From the NCBI GenBank assembly GCA_947498815.1, contig CANMLU010000001.1, positions 186,001-250,000 on the forward strand: a DNA stretch of 64,000 bases, given 5' to 3'. Below, piece by piece: positions 17,081 to 25,592 of the stretch (its first letter is position 1; every line of letters begins with the position of its first letter). The position numbers and the translations under genes were made by a program. Source of the stretch: an uncultured Aquimarina sp. (GTDB lineage Bacteria; Bacteroidota; Bacteroidia; Flavobacteriales; Flavobacteriaceae). The notes under the pieces were generated by a model. The model was not told where the DNA came from and made no database searches. It saw only the letters and a list, made by a program, of their open reading frames with translations.

Positions 17081-18193
17081 CTATAATAGATCTGCTAATT
17101 CCGTGCCAACAATACTTCCGATAGCAACGCCCATTCCACCAAGGCGAACACCACAAAACACGTTGTTTGATACTTGAGTAATTACAGGTTTTTTTTGATC
17201 TCCAACTCCCATAATTCCGCTCCAGCGATGTTCAATTTCGAAATTAGTATCTGGTAAAATTACTTCATTTAAAATTTCACTTAATTTTTGTTGTACTAAC
17301 TGGGTTTGCGCTAATTCTGTAGTTTCTTCTGCCTTGAAATCAAGATTTCTTCCGCCGCCAAACAGAATCCTATTGTCTATATTCCTAAAATAATAATAAC
17401 CTTTATCCAAGTGAAATGTACCTTTGATATGAAGGTCTTTAATCGGTTTGGTAATTAAAACCTGTGCTCTAGCGGGCTTTACTTGTTTAATATTCAATTT
17501 TGATGCAAAACCATTGGTAGCAATCAATGCCTTATGAGTAGAAAACGTAAAATGTTCGGTTTTTATTTTGACAACCCTATTAAGGTCCTCAATATTTTCA
17601 ACTGTGCAATTGTTTAAAATCTTGATACCAGAAATCTGCACTTTTTTCAGTAAGGCTTCCATCATCTTACCTGTATCAATTTGTCCTTCAAATTGATTTA
17701 CAATATATTGAGACTGAATATTTTTAAAATTAAACGTATTTTTTGTGGTTTTAAAAACATCATCCTTGAAAATTGGATGTAATAAAGTATTGATCCTTGT
17801 TATTTCAGAAAGGCATTGTTCATACAAGACTTCATCTTCTTTAGTAAAAAGCTCATAACCTCCATGTTGTAAATAATTAATATTTTGATCTCCGAGATTA
17901 GCTCTTAACAACTGAAGCCCTTGATGTCTTTTTCGAACCAATTGTAGTACTTCTTGTTCGGTATGTGAATTAAGATCATCTAATATTTCTGACAAGCTTC
18001 CAAAACAAGCAAAACCTGCATTTTTGGTGCTAGCTCCATTGGGTAGCATACCCCGTTCAAGAACCAATATTTTGGCGGTTGGAAATTTCTGCCTTAACCG
18101 AAGCGCACAGCTTAGACCTACAATTCCACTACCAATAATAGTGTAGTCAACGTTTGATAACCAGATTTTATGTTCCCAATAACTGAAGTTCAT
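17081..18193 (-). CDS. FAD-dependent oxidoreductase (DAO family)
   Basis: The 370 residues begin with a Rossmann FAD-binding motif, YTIIGSGIVGLSCALRLR (GxGxxG), followed by the ribose-binding acid in LVLERG. Later motifs are TKNAGFACFG, GGYELF, ALIATNGFAS and the C-terminal GVRLGGMGVAIGS. This is the DAO/glycine-oxidase-like family that oxidises amines or amino acids using FAD. The substrate cannot be read from sequence. No transmembrane segment is visible. The gene precedes mtgA by 18 bp and follows the accC terminator. Confidence 0.88.
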   Translation of the reverse strand: MNFSYWEHKIWLSNVDYTIIGSGIVGLSCALRLRQKFPTAKILVLERGMLPNGASTKNAGFACFGSLSEILDDLNSHTEQEVLQLVRKRHQGLQLLRANLGDQNINYLQHGGYELFTKEDEVLYEQCLSEITRINTLLHPIFKDDVFKTTKNTFNFKNIQSQYIVNQFEGQIDTGKMMEALLKKVQISGIKILNNCTVENIEDLNRVVKIKTEHFTFSTHKALIATNGFASKLNIKQVKPARAQVLITKPIKDLHIKGTFHLDKGYYYFRNIDNRILFGGGRNLDFKAEETTELAQTQLVQQKLSEILNEVILPDTNFEIEHRWSGIMGVGDQKKPVITQVSNNVFCGVRLGGMGVAIGSIVGTELADLL

Positions 18194-18237
18194 CTCTATA
18201 TAATCATAAAACGAAGATAAAGTGATTTCATAAAAAA

Positions 18238-18255
18238 AGCCTCATTACTGAGGCT
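18238..18255 (-). terminator. Intrinsic terminator after accC
   Basis: AGCCTCA and TGAGGCT form a 7-bp stem with a TTAC loop, followed on the minus strand by seven T residues. It lies 10 bp past the accC stop and ends the fabH-accB-accC unit. Confidence 0.85.
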
Positions 18256-18264
18256 TGATTTTAT

Positions 18265-19614
18265 TTAATCTTCTGGTTCTTTCATTTCAAAATCTTCCAT
18301 GAACTTGGTGGTATAGTTACCAGAAACATAATCTGGATGATCCATTAATTGTCGATGGAAATGTACTGTAGTTTTTATTCCCTCAACCACAAATTCATCT
18401 AGCGCTCTTTTCATTTTATTAATCGCCTCTTCACGTGTTTGTGCTGTAGTAATCAACTTTGCGATCATAGAATCGTAGTTTGGAGGAATAGTATATCCAC
18501 TATACACATGAGTGTCAATACGCACTCCATGCCCTCCTGGAAGGTGTAAATTGGTAATTTTACCTGGAGAAGGTCTAAAATCTTTATATGGATCCTCTGC
18601 ATTAATTCGGCATTCTATAGAGTGTAACTGTGGGATATAGTTCTTGCCAGAAATTGGCACTCCTGCGGCTACCAGAATCTGTTCTCTAATAAGGTCATAA
18701 TCTACTACCTGCTCGGTAATAGGGTGCTCTACCTGGATACGAGTATTCATTTCCATGAAGTAGAAATTGCGATGTTTATCTACTAAAAACTCTACCGTCC
18801 CGGCTCCTTCATATTTGATATATTCGGCGGCTTTGACAGCGGCTTCACCCATCTTTTCACGCAATTCATCGGTCATGAATGGCGATGGAGTTTCTTCGGT
18901 TAGTTTTTGGTGTCTTCGTTGTACAGAGCAGTCCCTCTCGGATAAATGACAAGCTCTACCGTTACTGTCACCTACAATCTGTATTTCAATATGGCGAGGC
19001 TCTTCGATAAGCTTTTCCATATACATATCGTCATTACCAAAGGCAGCTTTACTTTCTTGTCTGGCAGATTCCCATGCATTTTGCAGGTCTTCTTCTTTCC
19101 AAACCGCACGCATACCTTTACCACCACCACCAGCACTAGCTTTAAGCATTACCGGGTACCCGGTTTCTTGGGCTACTTTAATACACGTCTTAAAATCTGG
19201 AATTATACCTTCACTTCCTGGAACACAAGGCACACCGGCTTCGATCATCGTGGATTTAGCAGATGCTTTATCTCCCATTCTGTCGATCATCTCGGCGCTG
19301 GCACCAATAAATTTTATCTCGTGCTCTTCACAAATTTTAGAAAATTTTGCATTTTCTGACAAGAAACCATATCCAGGATGTATAGCATCTGCATTGGTAA
19401 TTTCTGCTGCTGCTATTATGTTGGACATCTTCAGATAGGATTCACTACTAGGTGCAGGGCCGATACAAACAGCTTCATCAGCAAATCTAACATGTAAGCT
19501 TTCTGCATCTGCAGTAGAGTAGACCGCTACCGATTTAATACCCATTTCTTTGCAGGTTCTGATTACACGCATTGCAATCTCACCTCTATTAGCAATTAGA
19601 ATTTTTTTAAACAT
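18265..19614 (-). CDS. accC: Acetyl-CoA carboxylase, biotin carboxylase subunit
   Basis: AccC carboxylates the biotin of AccB using ATP and bicarbonate, the first half-reaction of malonyl-CoA synthesis. The 449 residues are full length. N-terminal [17 protein letters not shown], the Gly-rich ATP lid [31 protein letters not shown] and [17 protein letters not shown] are all intact. It lies downstream of accB in the same direction with a 105-bp gap that holds a small palindrome, then ends at a strong terminator. Confidence 0.98.
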   Translation of the reverse strand: MFKKILIANRGEIAMRVIRTCKEMGIKSVAVYSTADAESLHVRFADEAVCIGPAPSSESYLKMSNIIAAAEITNADAIHPGYGFLSENAKFSKICEEHEIKFIGASAEMIDRMGDKASAKSTMIEAGVPCVPGSEGIIPDFKTCIKVAQETGYPVMLKASAGGGGKGMRAVWKEEDLQNAWESARQESKAAFGNDDMYMEKLIEEPRHIEIQIVGDSNGRACHLSERDCSVQRRHQKLTEETPSPFMTDELREKMGEAAVKAAEYIKYEGAGTVEFLVDKHRNFYFMEMNTRIQVEHPITEQVVDYDLIREQILVAAGVPISGKNYIPQLHSIECRINAEDPYKDFRPSPGKITNLHLPGGHGVRIDTHVYSGYTIPPNYDSMIAKLITTAQTREEAINKMKRALDEFVVEGIKTTVHFHRQLMDHPDYVSGNYTTKFMEDFEMKEPED

Positions 19615-19645
19615 AACTTTAAAAATTTAAAAATCTCAAATTCCA

Positions 19646-19663
19646 TTCCGATAACTATCGGAA
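19646..19663. repeat. Short palindrome between accB and accC
   Basis: TTCCGATA-AC-TATCGGAA is a perfect 8-bp dyad in the accB-accC gap, flanked by two further TTCCAT/ATGGA-like segments. It may be an mRNA hairpin that tunes accC relative to accB. There is no clear U tract, so full termination is unlikely. Confidence 0.45.
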
Positions 19664-19719
19664 CCAAATTCCATAGATGATGGATTTTTGGATTTGTCTA
19701 TTGGAATTTTAAAACTGGG

Positions 19720-20208
19720 TTATGATGGGTCTACTAAGAAAAGTGGTTGATCAAACTCTACTGGAGAAGAATCATCAACTAATACTTTTACAATTTTACC
19801 AGAAACTTCGCTTTCAATTTCGTTAAAAAGTTTCATTGCTTCAATGATACAAAGCACGTCTCCTTCTTTTATCGAATCACCAACTTCTACAAACGTGGGT
19901 TTGTCTGGAGATGGTTTTCTATACAAAGTACCTATAATAGGAGATTTAATCGTTATGTATTTTGAATTGTCTTCAGCCGAACTTTCAGCTGCTGCTACCG
20001 GAGCTGTTTCCACTGGAGCTGCTGGAGCAGCAGGTTGAGCAGCAACGGGTGCTGCACTCACAGGTATCTGCTGCACAAATGTTGTTTCTTTACTTTCGTC
20101 TGATGCAGTTTTAATGGTGATTTTAACGTCATCCATTTCTAACTTTACTTCGCTAGCCCCTGATTTGGCTACGAATTTAATTAAATTCTGAATTTCTTTT
20201 AAATCCAT
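19720..20208 (-). CDS. accB: Acetyl-CoA carboxylase, biotin carboxyl carrier protein
   Basis: AccB carries biotin between the carboxylase and transcarboxylase centres. The 162 residues have an N-terminal part ([19 protein letters not shown]), an Ala/Pro-rich linker (about 50-75) and a biotinyl domain with the acceptor Lys126 in [12 protein letters not shown] and the thumb [11 protein letters not shown]. It lies 28 bp downstream of fabH. The length and domain order are standard. Confidence 0.97.
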   Translation of the reverse strand: MDLKEIQNLIKFVAKSGASEVKLEMDDVKITIKTASDESKETTFVQQIPVSAAPVAAQPAAPAAPVETAPVAAAESSAEDNSKYITIKSPIIGTLYRKPSPDKPTFVEVGDSIKEGDVLCIIEAMKLFNEIESEVSGKIVKVLVDDSSPVEFDQPLFLVDPS

Positions 20209-20235
20209 AATATTGGGTATTGTGTGTTTAGTTGT

Positions 20236-21231
20236 TTAGGAGTTATAAGCCCATTTAAGATAAATAGAGCCCCAAGTAAAGCCTCCACCAAATGAGGCAA
20301 ATACTATATTATCTCCTTTTTTGAGTTGTTTTTCGTAATCGTGTAATAATAGAGGTATAGTGGCCGAAGTTGTATTACCATACCTTTGTATATTCATAAG
20401 AACCTTGTTCTCGTCTAATTCCATTCTATTGGCAGTAGCGTCAATAATTCGTTTATTGGCTTGATGTGCAATAAGCCAATTAACATCTTCACCAGTCAAA
20501 TTATTACGTTCCATAATTTTTGTACTAGCGTCTGCCATATTAGAAACTGCATATTTAAAAACTGTCTTTCCGTCCTGTTGCACAAAATGTTGTTTTTTTG
20601 CTACAGTTTCTTCAGATGGGGGTAGTATTGACCCACCAGCTTCAATTTTTAAGAACTCTCTTCCTATTCCGTCGGTTCGAAGATATTCATCTTGCAATCC
20701 GTATCCATCTTCATTAGGTTCAAAAAGTACGGCTCCGCCACCATCACCAAAAATGATACAGGTAGCGCGATCTGTATAATCGATTATAGAAGACATCTTA
20801 TCTGCCCCTATAAGTAATATTTTTTTATACCTACCGGATTCTATATAGCTAGCGGCAGTTGACATTCCGTACAAAAAGCTCGAACATGCGGCTTGTAAAT
20901 CATATGAAAATGCGTTGGTTGCACCTATTTTTGATGCTGTATACGCTGCATTGGCAGCTACTGGAAGATCGGGGGTAGCGGTTGCGAAAATTACCATGTC
21001 GATCGTAGCCGGATCAAGGTTTTTTTTGGCAATTAGGTCTTGCGCTGCTTTAATACCTAAGAAAGAGCTTCCTTTGCCTTCATCTTTTAGTATTCTACGT
21101 TCTTTTATACCCGTACGAGTGGTTATCCATTCGTCGTTTGTGTCAACCATAGTTTCTAAAATCTTGTTGGTTAACACGAAGTCTGGCACATATGCGCCTA
21201 CAGCTGTGATAGCGGCTGTGATTTTATTCAT
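20236..21231 (-). CDS. fabH: 3-oxoacyl-ACP synthase III
   Basis: FabH condenses acyl-CoA starter with malonyl-ACP to begin each fatty-acid chain. The 331 residues keep the Cys-His-Asn triad: Cys116 in DLQAACSSFLYG, His in LIAHQANKRII and Asn in RYGNTTSATIPL. The GGGAVLFEP and FGGGFTWGS motifs fit. It sits between rpmF and accB, the widespread cluster. In Bacteroidota this enzyme often selects branched starters, but that is not visible in the sequence. Confidence 0.97.
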   Translation of the reverse strand: MNKITAAITAVGAYVPDFVLTNKILETMVDTNDEWITTRTGIKERRILKDEGKGSSFLGIKAAQDLIAKKNLDPATIDMVIFATATPDLPVAANAAYTASKIGATNAFSYDLQAACSSFLYGMSTAASYIESGRYKKILLIGADKMSSIIDYTDRATCIIFGDGGGAVLFEPNEDGYGLQDEYLRTDGIGREFLKIEAGGSILPPSEETVAKKQHFVQQDGKTVFKYAVSNMADASTKIMERNNLTGEDVNWLIAHQANKRIIDATANRMELDENKVLMNIQRYGNTTSATIPLLLHDYEKQLKKGDNIVFASFGGGFTWGSIYLKWAYNS

Positions 21232-21467
21232 ATCTTAGTTTTAGTTTCATCTGTCCATTAATTATTGTTTTAATGGTCAGATGGAATTCGCCAAAAACTC
21301 ACTCTACATTTTTGTGAAGTAAGTGGTTTGACATCAACCGATTATATAGTTCATTTCTAGAGCTATAGCATAAAAATGCCTAAAAAGTCGTTGAAATTAC
21401 TAAATTATACACAAATATGGCGCAAAATAACTTGATTTTGACACATATTCAACTAAAAACAAAAAAA

Positions 21468-21485
21468 CTCTCACATTTGTGAGAG
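21468..21485 (-). terminator. Intrinsic terminator after rpmF
   Basis: CTCTCAC and GTGAGAG form a stem with an ATTT loop, followed on the minus strand by a run of seven T residues. It lies 26 bp past the rpmF stop and separates DUF177-rpmF from fabH, so fabH has its own promoter in the 235-bp gap (21232-21467). Confidence 0.85.
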
Positions 21486-21511
21486 CTCTCTTTAGAATTT
21501 TAACAGTATGC

Positions 21512-21709
21512 TTATGCTACTTCTTCTTCTGTATTATCGATAACGATCTGTCCACGGTAATATAGTTTACCTTCATGCCAGTGCGCTCTGTGGTATAAGT
21601 GTGCCTCTCCTGTAGTAGGATCTGTAGCAATTTGTGGAACAGAAGCTTTATAATGAGTTCTTCTTTTATCTCTTCTGGTTTTCGATATTTTTCTCTTAGG
21701 ATGTGCCAT
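21512..21709 (-). CDS. rpmF: 50S ribosomal protein L32
   Basis: This 65-residue basic protein starts [20 protein letters not shown], the L32 signature, followed by the variable C-terminus with [11 protein letters not shown]. The zinc-binding cysteines of some L32 proteins are absent, which is usual in zinc-free versions. It begins 10 bp after the DUF177 gene and is cotranscribed with it. Confidence 0.97.
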   Translation of the reverse strand: MAHPKRKISKTRRDKRRTHYKASVPQIATDPTTGEAHLYHRAHWHEGKLYYRGQIVIDNTEEEVA

Positions 21710-21719
21710 TGCTTAGCTA

Positions 21720-22259
21720 TTATTTATCGTTTAATAAGTTTTTTAATTTGTCCCAACGAGGATCTGTTTCCTCATTAGTTTTTTCTATAGTTTTTTCTTT
21801 TGGACTTAGTTCGTCTAATTTTTCAAGTATGTCTGATTCTAATGTGCCATCTTCTACACCGGGATGAATTCTTTTATGAGGAATTGCCAAAACAATTAAC
21901 TCATAAATATATTGTTGAATATTGACTTCATAATCTCCGTGAGGAATGATCAGAATCTCTTCGTTTTCATCATTATATTCATCTCCAAACTTAACTACCA
22001 AGAAAAATTCATTTTCAATAGGCAGTTCGAAAGGTTCATTGGTAAGATCACAATTTACATTTACCGTTCCTGTTGCTTTAAATTGAAGTTCAAACATGGT
22101 TGTTTTCTTGTTAAACTCCAGATCAACAGTTACTGTAGATGCATTAAATTCGTCATACTCAAAATGTTCAAAGAACGTGTTGTCAATTTGATAATCAAAC
22201 TGGTGTAAACCTTGTTTCAGTCCAACAAAAGGAATAGTATACTCTTTAAGTTGTTTCAT
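21720..22259 (-). CDS. DUF177 (YceD-family) protein
   Basis: This 179-residue acidic protein resembles YceD/DUF177: FEYDEFNASTVTVDLEF, FKATGTVNVNCDLTNEPFEL and FGDEYNDENEEILIIPHGDYEVNIQ. YceD-family genes almost always precede rpmF, as here, and have been linked to 23S rRNA accumulation or processing in plants and bacteria. The paired cysteines of some homologues are reduced to one (NVNCDLT). It starts the DUF177-rpmF operon. Confidence 0.92.
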   Translation of the reverse strand: MKQLKEYTIPFVGLKQGLHQFDYQIDNTFFEHFEYDEFNASTVTVDLEFNKKTTMFELQFKATGTVNVNCDLTNEPFELPIENEFFLVVKFGDEYNDENEEILIIPHGDYEVNIQQYIYELIVLAIPHKRIHPGVEDGTLESDILEKLDELSPKEKTIEKTNEETDPRWDKLKNLLNDK

Positions 22260-22463
22260 TTCTCATCAGTTTCAAGGGCCCATCGATTCGATAAAGGCGG
22301 GTGCAAAGATAATAAAAAATCGTTATGAAAGTATTTTTGTAAACAAAATTATATCAGAATGTTAGCAAATTAGTGGTAAGGGCACTTCGTTGTGAGGTTT
22401 TTGCCTTTTACAGATGTGAGAAATGAGGTGTTTACCTATGTTCTCAAACTTAATGCCGCATTA

Positions 22464-23525
22464 CTAATTAGCTTTCTTCTGTGGTTTACGTGGTTGCTTT
22501 TTCAATGGGTTTTTGGTCAATTCACTATATTCTATTCTGTTTTTAAAGATTTTTAAGGCAGAAAAAACAGCTTCTTTAAAAGAACCATTATCCGCTTGAT
22601 TCTTGCCAGCTATTTCAAAAGCTGTACCATGATCCGGTGAGGTGCGCACTTTATTTAAACCGGCAGTATAATTTACTCCTTTCCCAAAAGATAGTGTTTT
22701 GAATGGAATCAAGCCTTGGTCGTGATAAGAGGCTACAATAGCATCAAAGCTCTTGTAATTATCTGATCCAAAAAAGCTATCGGCGGCATAGGGTCCATAG
22801 ACCAACTTACCAGATTCGTTGATTTTTTGAATCGTAGGTTTTAAAATTTCCTCATCTTCTTTACCAATTACCCCATTATCACCACTATGTGGGTTAATGC
22901 CAAGTATTGCAATTTTTGGTTTTGATATCCCGAAATCTTTTCTTAGCGCATTATAAATTGTGGTTACTTTTTGTTCGATGAGCTCTGGAGTGATCGTGTT
23001 GGCGATATCTTTAACGGCAACATGATCGGTGAGTAATCCCACTTTAAGAGTGTCGGTGATCATAAACATAAGGCTGTTGCCTTCTAATTCTTGATCAAGA
23101 TAATCTGTATGCCCAGGAAATTTGAATTCTTCAGATTGGATGCTATGTTTATTAATTGGCGCTGTGACCAGCACATCAATTTGATCATTTTTAAGAGCAT
23201 CGGTTGCAGCTTTAAGAGATTTTATGGCATAACTTCCTATTTTTTCATCTTCTTGTCCAAAATTTAAGTCAATAGATTCTTTCCAAACATTGAGAACATT
23301 AATTTTGCCATCCAAAATTTGAGAAGTCTTATCAATGCCATGAAGGCTCGGATTGATATTGTACTGTTTTTTTAAAAAAGAAAGTATTTTCACAGATGCA
23401 AAAATCACTGGCGTACAAAAATCTAACATTCGTGAATCTTCAAAAGTCTTGAGAACAACTTCGCTTCCAATACCATTAAGATCTCCTATAGATATTCCTA
23501 CTCTTATCTTTTCTTCTTTCTTCAT
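22464..23525 (-). CDS. pdxA: 4-hydroxythreonine-4-phosphate dehydrogenase
   Basis: PdxA oxidises 4-phosphohydroxy-L-threonine in the DXP-dependent vitamin B6 pathway. The 353 residues show the N-terminal GISIGDLNGIGSEV, VTAPINKHSIQ, FPGHTDYLD, LLTDHVAVKDI, LGINPHSGDNG, ASYHDQGLIPFK and RTSPDHGTAFEIAG; the three His that bind the divalent metal are within these motifs. The C-terminus carries an extra Lys/Arg/Pro tail. It is divergent from ribE; a dyad lies in the shared promoter region. Confidence 0.96.
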   Translation of the reverse strand: MKKEEKIRVGISIGDLNGIGSEVVLKTFEDSRMLDFCTPVIFASVKILSFLKKQYNINPSLHGIDKTSQILDGKINVLNVWKESIDLNFGQEDEKIGSYAIKSLKAATDALKNDQIDVLVTAPINKHSIQSEEFKFPGHTDYLDQELEGNSLMFMITDTLKVGLLTDHVAVKDIANTITPELIEQKVTTIYNALRKDFGISKPKIAILGINPHSGDNGVIGKEDEEILKPTIQKINESGKLVYGPYAADSFFGSDNYKSFDAIVASYHDQGLIPFKTLSFGKGVNYTAGLNKVRTSPDHGTAFEIAGKNQADNGSFKEAVFSALKIFKNRIEYSELTKNPLKKQPRKPQKKAN

Positions 23526-23544
23526 TATTATACTACTTTTAGTA

Positions 23545-23573
23545 TTGAACTCAAAAAGAGTTCAGTATTTTTG
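23545..23573 (+). promoter_or_regulatory. ribE promoter with embedded dyad
   Basis: A TTG (23545-23547) lies 18 bp before TATTTTTG (23566-23573), a good Bacteroidota -33/-7 pair for ribE, about 60 bp upstream of its ATG. Between them TGAACTC-AAAAA-GAGTTCA forms a 7-bp-arm dyad (23546-23564). The same dyad lies about 20 bp upstream of the divergent pdxA start. No FMN-riboswitch core is present. Confidence 0.5.
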
Positions 23574-23632
23574 ACATCTAAAATCAGACCTCAAACTTCA
23601 AGGTCACAAATTTAATTAAATAATTTGCATTT

Positions 23633-24220
23633 ATGTTTACCGGAATCATCGAAGAATTAGGAATCATTACATATCTTAAAATTGATAAGGAAAATCTGGA
23701 TATTACGGTACGGGCAAATTTTACTTCAGAGTTAAAAATCGATCAAAGTGTAGCACATAATGGAGTGTGTTTGACTGTTGTTTCAATACAGAATGATACC
23801 TATACGGTCACAGCAATTAAAGAGACGTTGGATAAGACAAATCTTAATAGTTTACATGAAGGAGATATTGTTAATTTAGAACGGGGAATGAAACTGGGAG
23901 ACCGATTGGATGGGCATATTGTACAAGGCCATGTAGATCAAACTGCGGTTTGTACTGCTATTTCGGAAATGGATGGCAGCTGGGGTTTTACATTTTCCTA
24001 TGATGCGAAATTAAGCAATATCACCATAGAAAAAGGTTCGATAACAGTTAATGGCGTTAGTTTAACGGTTGTAAATTCTAAAAAGAACGAATTTAGTGTA
24101 GCAATTATTCCTTTTACTTATGAACATACCAATTTTAATACATTCCAGGTAGGAACAATAGTTAACCTAGAGTTTGATGTTATCGGCAAGTATGTACAAC
24201 GAATTACAGAGTTGAGATAG
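23633..24220 (+). CDS. ribE: Riboflavin synthase, alpha chain type
   Basis: This enzyme dismutates two molecules of 6,7-dimethyl-8-ribityllumazine to riboflavin. The 195 residues consist of two homologous lumazine-binding repeats. The first begins MFTGIIEELG with NGVCLTVVSI; the second begins LDGHIVQGHVDQTA with NGVSLTVVNS. The C-terminus is helical. No other rib genes are nearby. The product is normally essential. Confidence 0.97.
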   Translation: MFTGIIEELGIITYLKIDKENLDITVRANFTSELKIDQSVAHNGVCLTVVSIQNDTYTVTAIKETLDKTNLNSLHEGDIVNLERGMKLGDRLDGHIVQGHVDQTAVCTAISEMDGSWGFTFSYDAKLSNITIEKGSITVNGVSLTVVNSKKNEFSVAIIPFTYEHTNFNTFQVGTIVNLEFDVIGKYVQRITELR

Positions 24221-24238
24221 TAAGAAGTAGAATGGTGG

Positions 24239-24394
24239 CTATACCAATTCTACTTCATTAAATTTAAATAGTGAAACTTTGTTTCTTCCAATTTTTAAGA
24301 GAACTCCTCCTAAATCGCTCAAGTTAGCGCAGGATTCAAAATCTAATACTTTACCAAAATATTGACTTTTTCCATCTATTACTTTATATCGCAT
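24239..24394 (-). CDS. Small hypothetical protein, 51 residues
   Basis: A short open frame on the minus strand runs from an ATG (24392-24394) to a TAG at 24239-24241, convergent with ribE. It reads MRYKVIDGKSQYFGKVLDF with a single cysteine (FESCANLSD), then GGVLLKIGRNKVSLF and the end EVELV. Composition, strand-like pattern and codon use look coding. The arrangement of short beta-strands resembles a small barrel or Sm-like protein, but no family is recognised. The upstream region is AT-rich without a clear ribosome-binding site. A conserved homologue would settle it. Confidence 0.5.
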   Translation of the reverse strand: MRYKVIDGKSQYFGKVLDFESCANLSDLGGVLLKIGRNKVSLFKFNEVELV

Positions 24395-24668
24395 AATTTG
24401 TGATTTGATTCGACTTGTTTTCCCAATTGTTCATTCTAGTTGTTCTTTCCCCAAAAAACATACCAGAGTGTATCAAATTCAAGAGTAAATGTAATAGTCA
24501 ATCTTTATTTTTGAAAATAAACTTATCAACTTTTATTAACAAAAGGAGCGGTTATTGTATATTAAGATGCTTTAAATCAATAAATTAACTTTTCATACGG
24601 ATCATGCTCCAATATGCTGTTTTTTAACGTTTTTTCGGAAAAACAAGAGATAAATAGTAAAAATAGTT
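24395..24668. other. Non-coding stretch upstream of a regulated promoter
   Basis: This 274-bp stretch is strongly AT-rich. I see no supported gene, tRNA or repeat in it. It contains the upstream side of the small minus-strand gene and of the plus-strand promoter at 24669. Confidence 0.4.
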
Positions 24669-24715
24669 TTTGGAATTATTCCAAAAAATGTATCTTTGTA
24701 TTGGAATTATTCCAA
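24669..24715 (+). promoter_or_regulatory. Promoter flanked by two identical 15-bp dyads
   Basis: TTTG (24669-24672) and TATCTTTG (24691-24698), 18 bp apart, match the Bacteroidota -33/-7 boxes. The sequence TTGGAAT-T-ATTCCAA occurs twice, at 24671-24685 overlapping the -33 box and at 24701-24715 over the likely start site. The copies are exactly 30 bp apart, about three helical turns. This is the layout of a repressor with two operators, controlling the gene at 24871. Confidence 0.65.
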
Positions 24716-24870
24716 ATTCAAGAATACATATTGCTTAGAAATTTTAAGAATTTTTCACTTTTTGTTAAGGTATTTTTTTGGAGTCTTGGCATATGTTTTG
24801 CAAAAATAGTCATAAACCCAAATCATAGAACTATGAAAATATAAATACCTAATGCAAATGATTTTATGTT

Positions 24871-25209
24871 ATGAGTGGTATAAATTATGAAATACAAAAC
24901 CGAAAATTACAATCGTATAAACATACGTTTGATTATAACTTCTGCAAAAGAAAATACAACGAGTATGCCCGTATGCCGTTAAAAGAATTTCGTGAATGTT
25001 TACAAGACCCCCAAAAATTGGGCGAGATAGGTCACTTGTGCTCTTTTATTTTATGGATTAAAAATAAAGAAAAGCACGAATACAGAGATAGTCTCGGGGA
25101 TTATGGTTTGATACACCTGCTTTTTCACTGTTTGGAGAGTAAACATCATGCCGACATACATGCCGAATATATACATATGCTTTTTAAAGAGGATATTAGA
25201 TTGGTTTGA
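24871..25209 (+). CDS. Hypothetical protein, 112 residues
   Basis: This soluble, His/Cys/Tyr-rich protein has no signal peptide. Motifs include YNFCKRKYNEYARMPLKEF, GEIGHLCSFILWIKNKE and LLFHCLESKHHADIHAEYIH; the second half carries many His residues and could bind metal, but no known motif fits. The ATG at 24871 lies about 165 nt after the predicted start site of a promoter with paired dyads, so it is probably tightly regulated. A perfect palindromic terminator follows. The family and function are unknown. Confidence 0.65.
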   Translation: MSGINYEIQNRKLQSYKHTFDYNFCKRKYNEYARMPLKEFRECLQDPQKLGEIGHLCSFILWIKNKEKHEYRDSLGDYGLIHLLFHCLESKHHADIHAEYIHMLFKEDIRLV

Positions 25210-25222
25210 TATTAGAAAAAAC

Positions 25223-25254
25223 AAGAATGGATCCTAAATTTAGGATCCATTCTT
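25223..25254. terminator. Perfect 32-bp palindromic terminator
   Basis: AAGAATGGATCCTAAA meets its exact complement without a spacer, with A/T-rich flanks. It separates the convergent 112-residue gene (plus) and lanthipeptide-like precursor (minus) and probably serves both. Confidence 0.85.
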
Positions 25255-25281
25255 ATTATTTGTTGTATTTGATCAGAATTA

Positions 25282-25464
25282 TTATTGATCAACTTGGCAA
25301 AAATCAGAGAACTGACATTGGGTTGATGTATTGGTTATCTCATCGATACCAGATGTAGCACATATTAAACTAGAACCACCTTTAACTTGAATTTTCTCTG
25401 TGAGATTTAGTTTAGCTATTTCGATTTTATGAAGTAAAATCTTTTTTGAATTTTTCCTTTTCAT
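25282..25464 (-). CDS. RiPP precursor, class I lanthipeptide-like
   Basis: This 60-residue peptide has a basic leader MKRKNSKKILLHKIEIAKLN then LTEKIQVKGG, ending in a double glycine at residues 29-30. The leader pattern (LLLHK-IAKLN-L-KIQVKGG) is that of Bacteroidota class I lanthipeptide precursors. The core of 30 residues is rich in Ser/Thr and has three cysteines (SSLICATSG, STQCQFSDFCQVDQ), suitable for lanthionine formation. No lanthipeptide dehydratase, cyclase or export gene is in the window, so maturation would need enzymes elsewhere. It lies downstream of a perfect 22-bp palindrome. Modification is inferred. Confidence 0.7.
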   Translation of the reverse strand: MKRKNSKKILLHKIEIAKLNLTEKIQVKGGSSLICATSGIDEITNTSTQCQFSDFCQVDQ

Positions 25465-25542
25465 TTGTTTTAAGTATTTGATTTGAACAGGGGCAATGTA
25501 ATACTTTAGTTAAGATATCTTTGAGAATAATCCATACTACAG

Positions 25543-25564
25543 GTATAAATTTATAAATTTATAC
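25543..25564. promoter_or_regulatory. Perfect 22-bp palindrome upstream of the lanthipeptide-like gene
   Basis: GTATAAATTTA and its exact complement meet at the centre. The site is 79 bp upstream of the minus-strand precursor ATG and 29 bp past the stop of the AraC-type regulator gene. It shares the block TTTATAAATTT with an inverted repeat upstream of that regulator, so it could be its operator. It could also be a terminator of the regulator gene, although the arms have no GC clamp. Confidence 0.4.
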
Positions 25565-25592
25565 GTATTTGGATCACTCAAAACATCTATTT

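Noticed and set aside
23574-23632. FMN riboswitch before ribE
   Set aside because: The leader is about 60 bp and lacks the AGGGTGCC-type core.
24614-24844. Plus-strand open frame of 76 codons before the 112-residue gene
   Set aside because: It begins before the predicted promoter and runs through both dyads. Composition is Phe/Ile/Lys/Asn-rich as in random AT-rich DNA.
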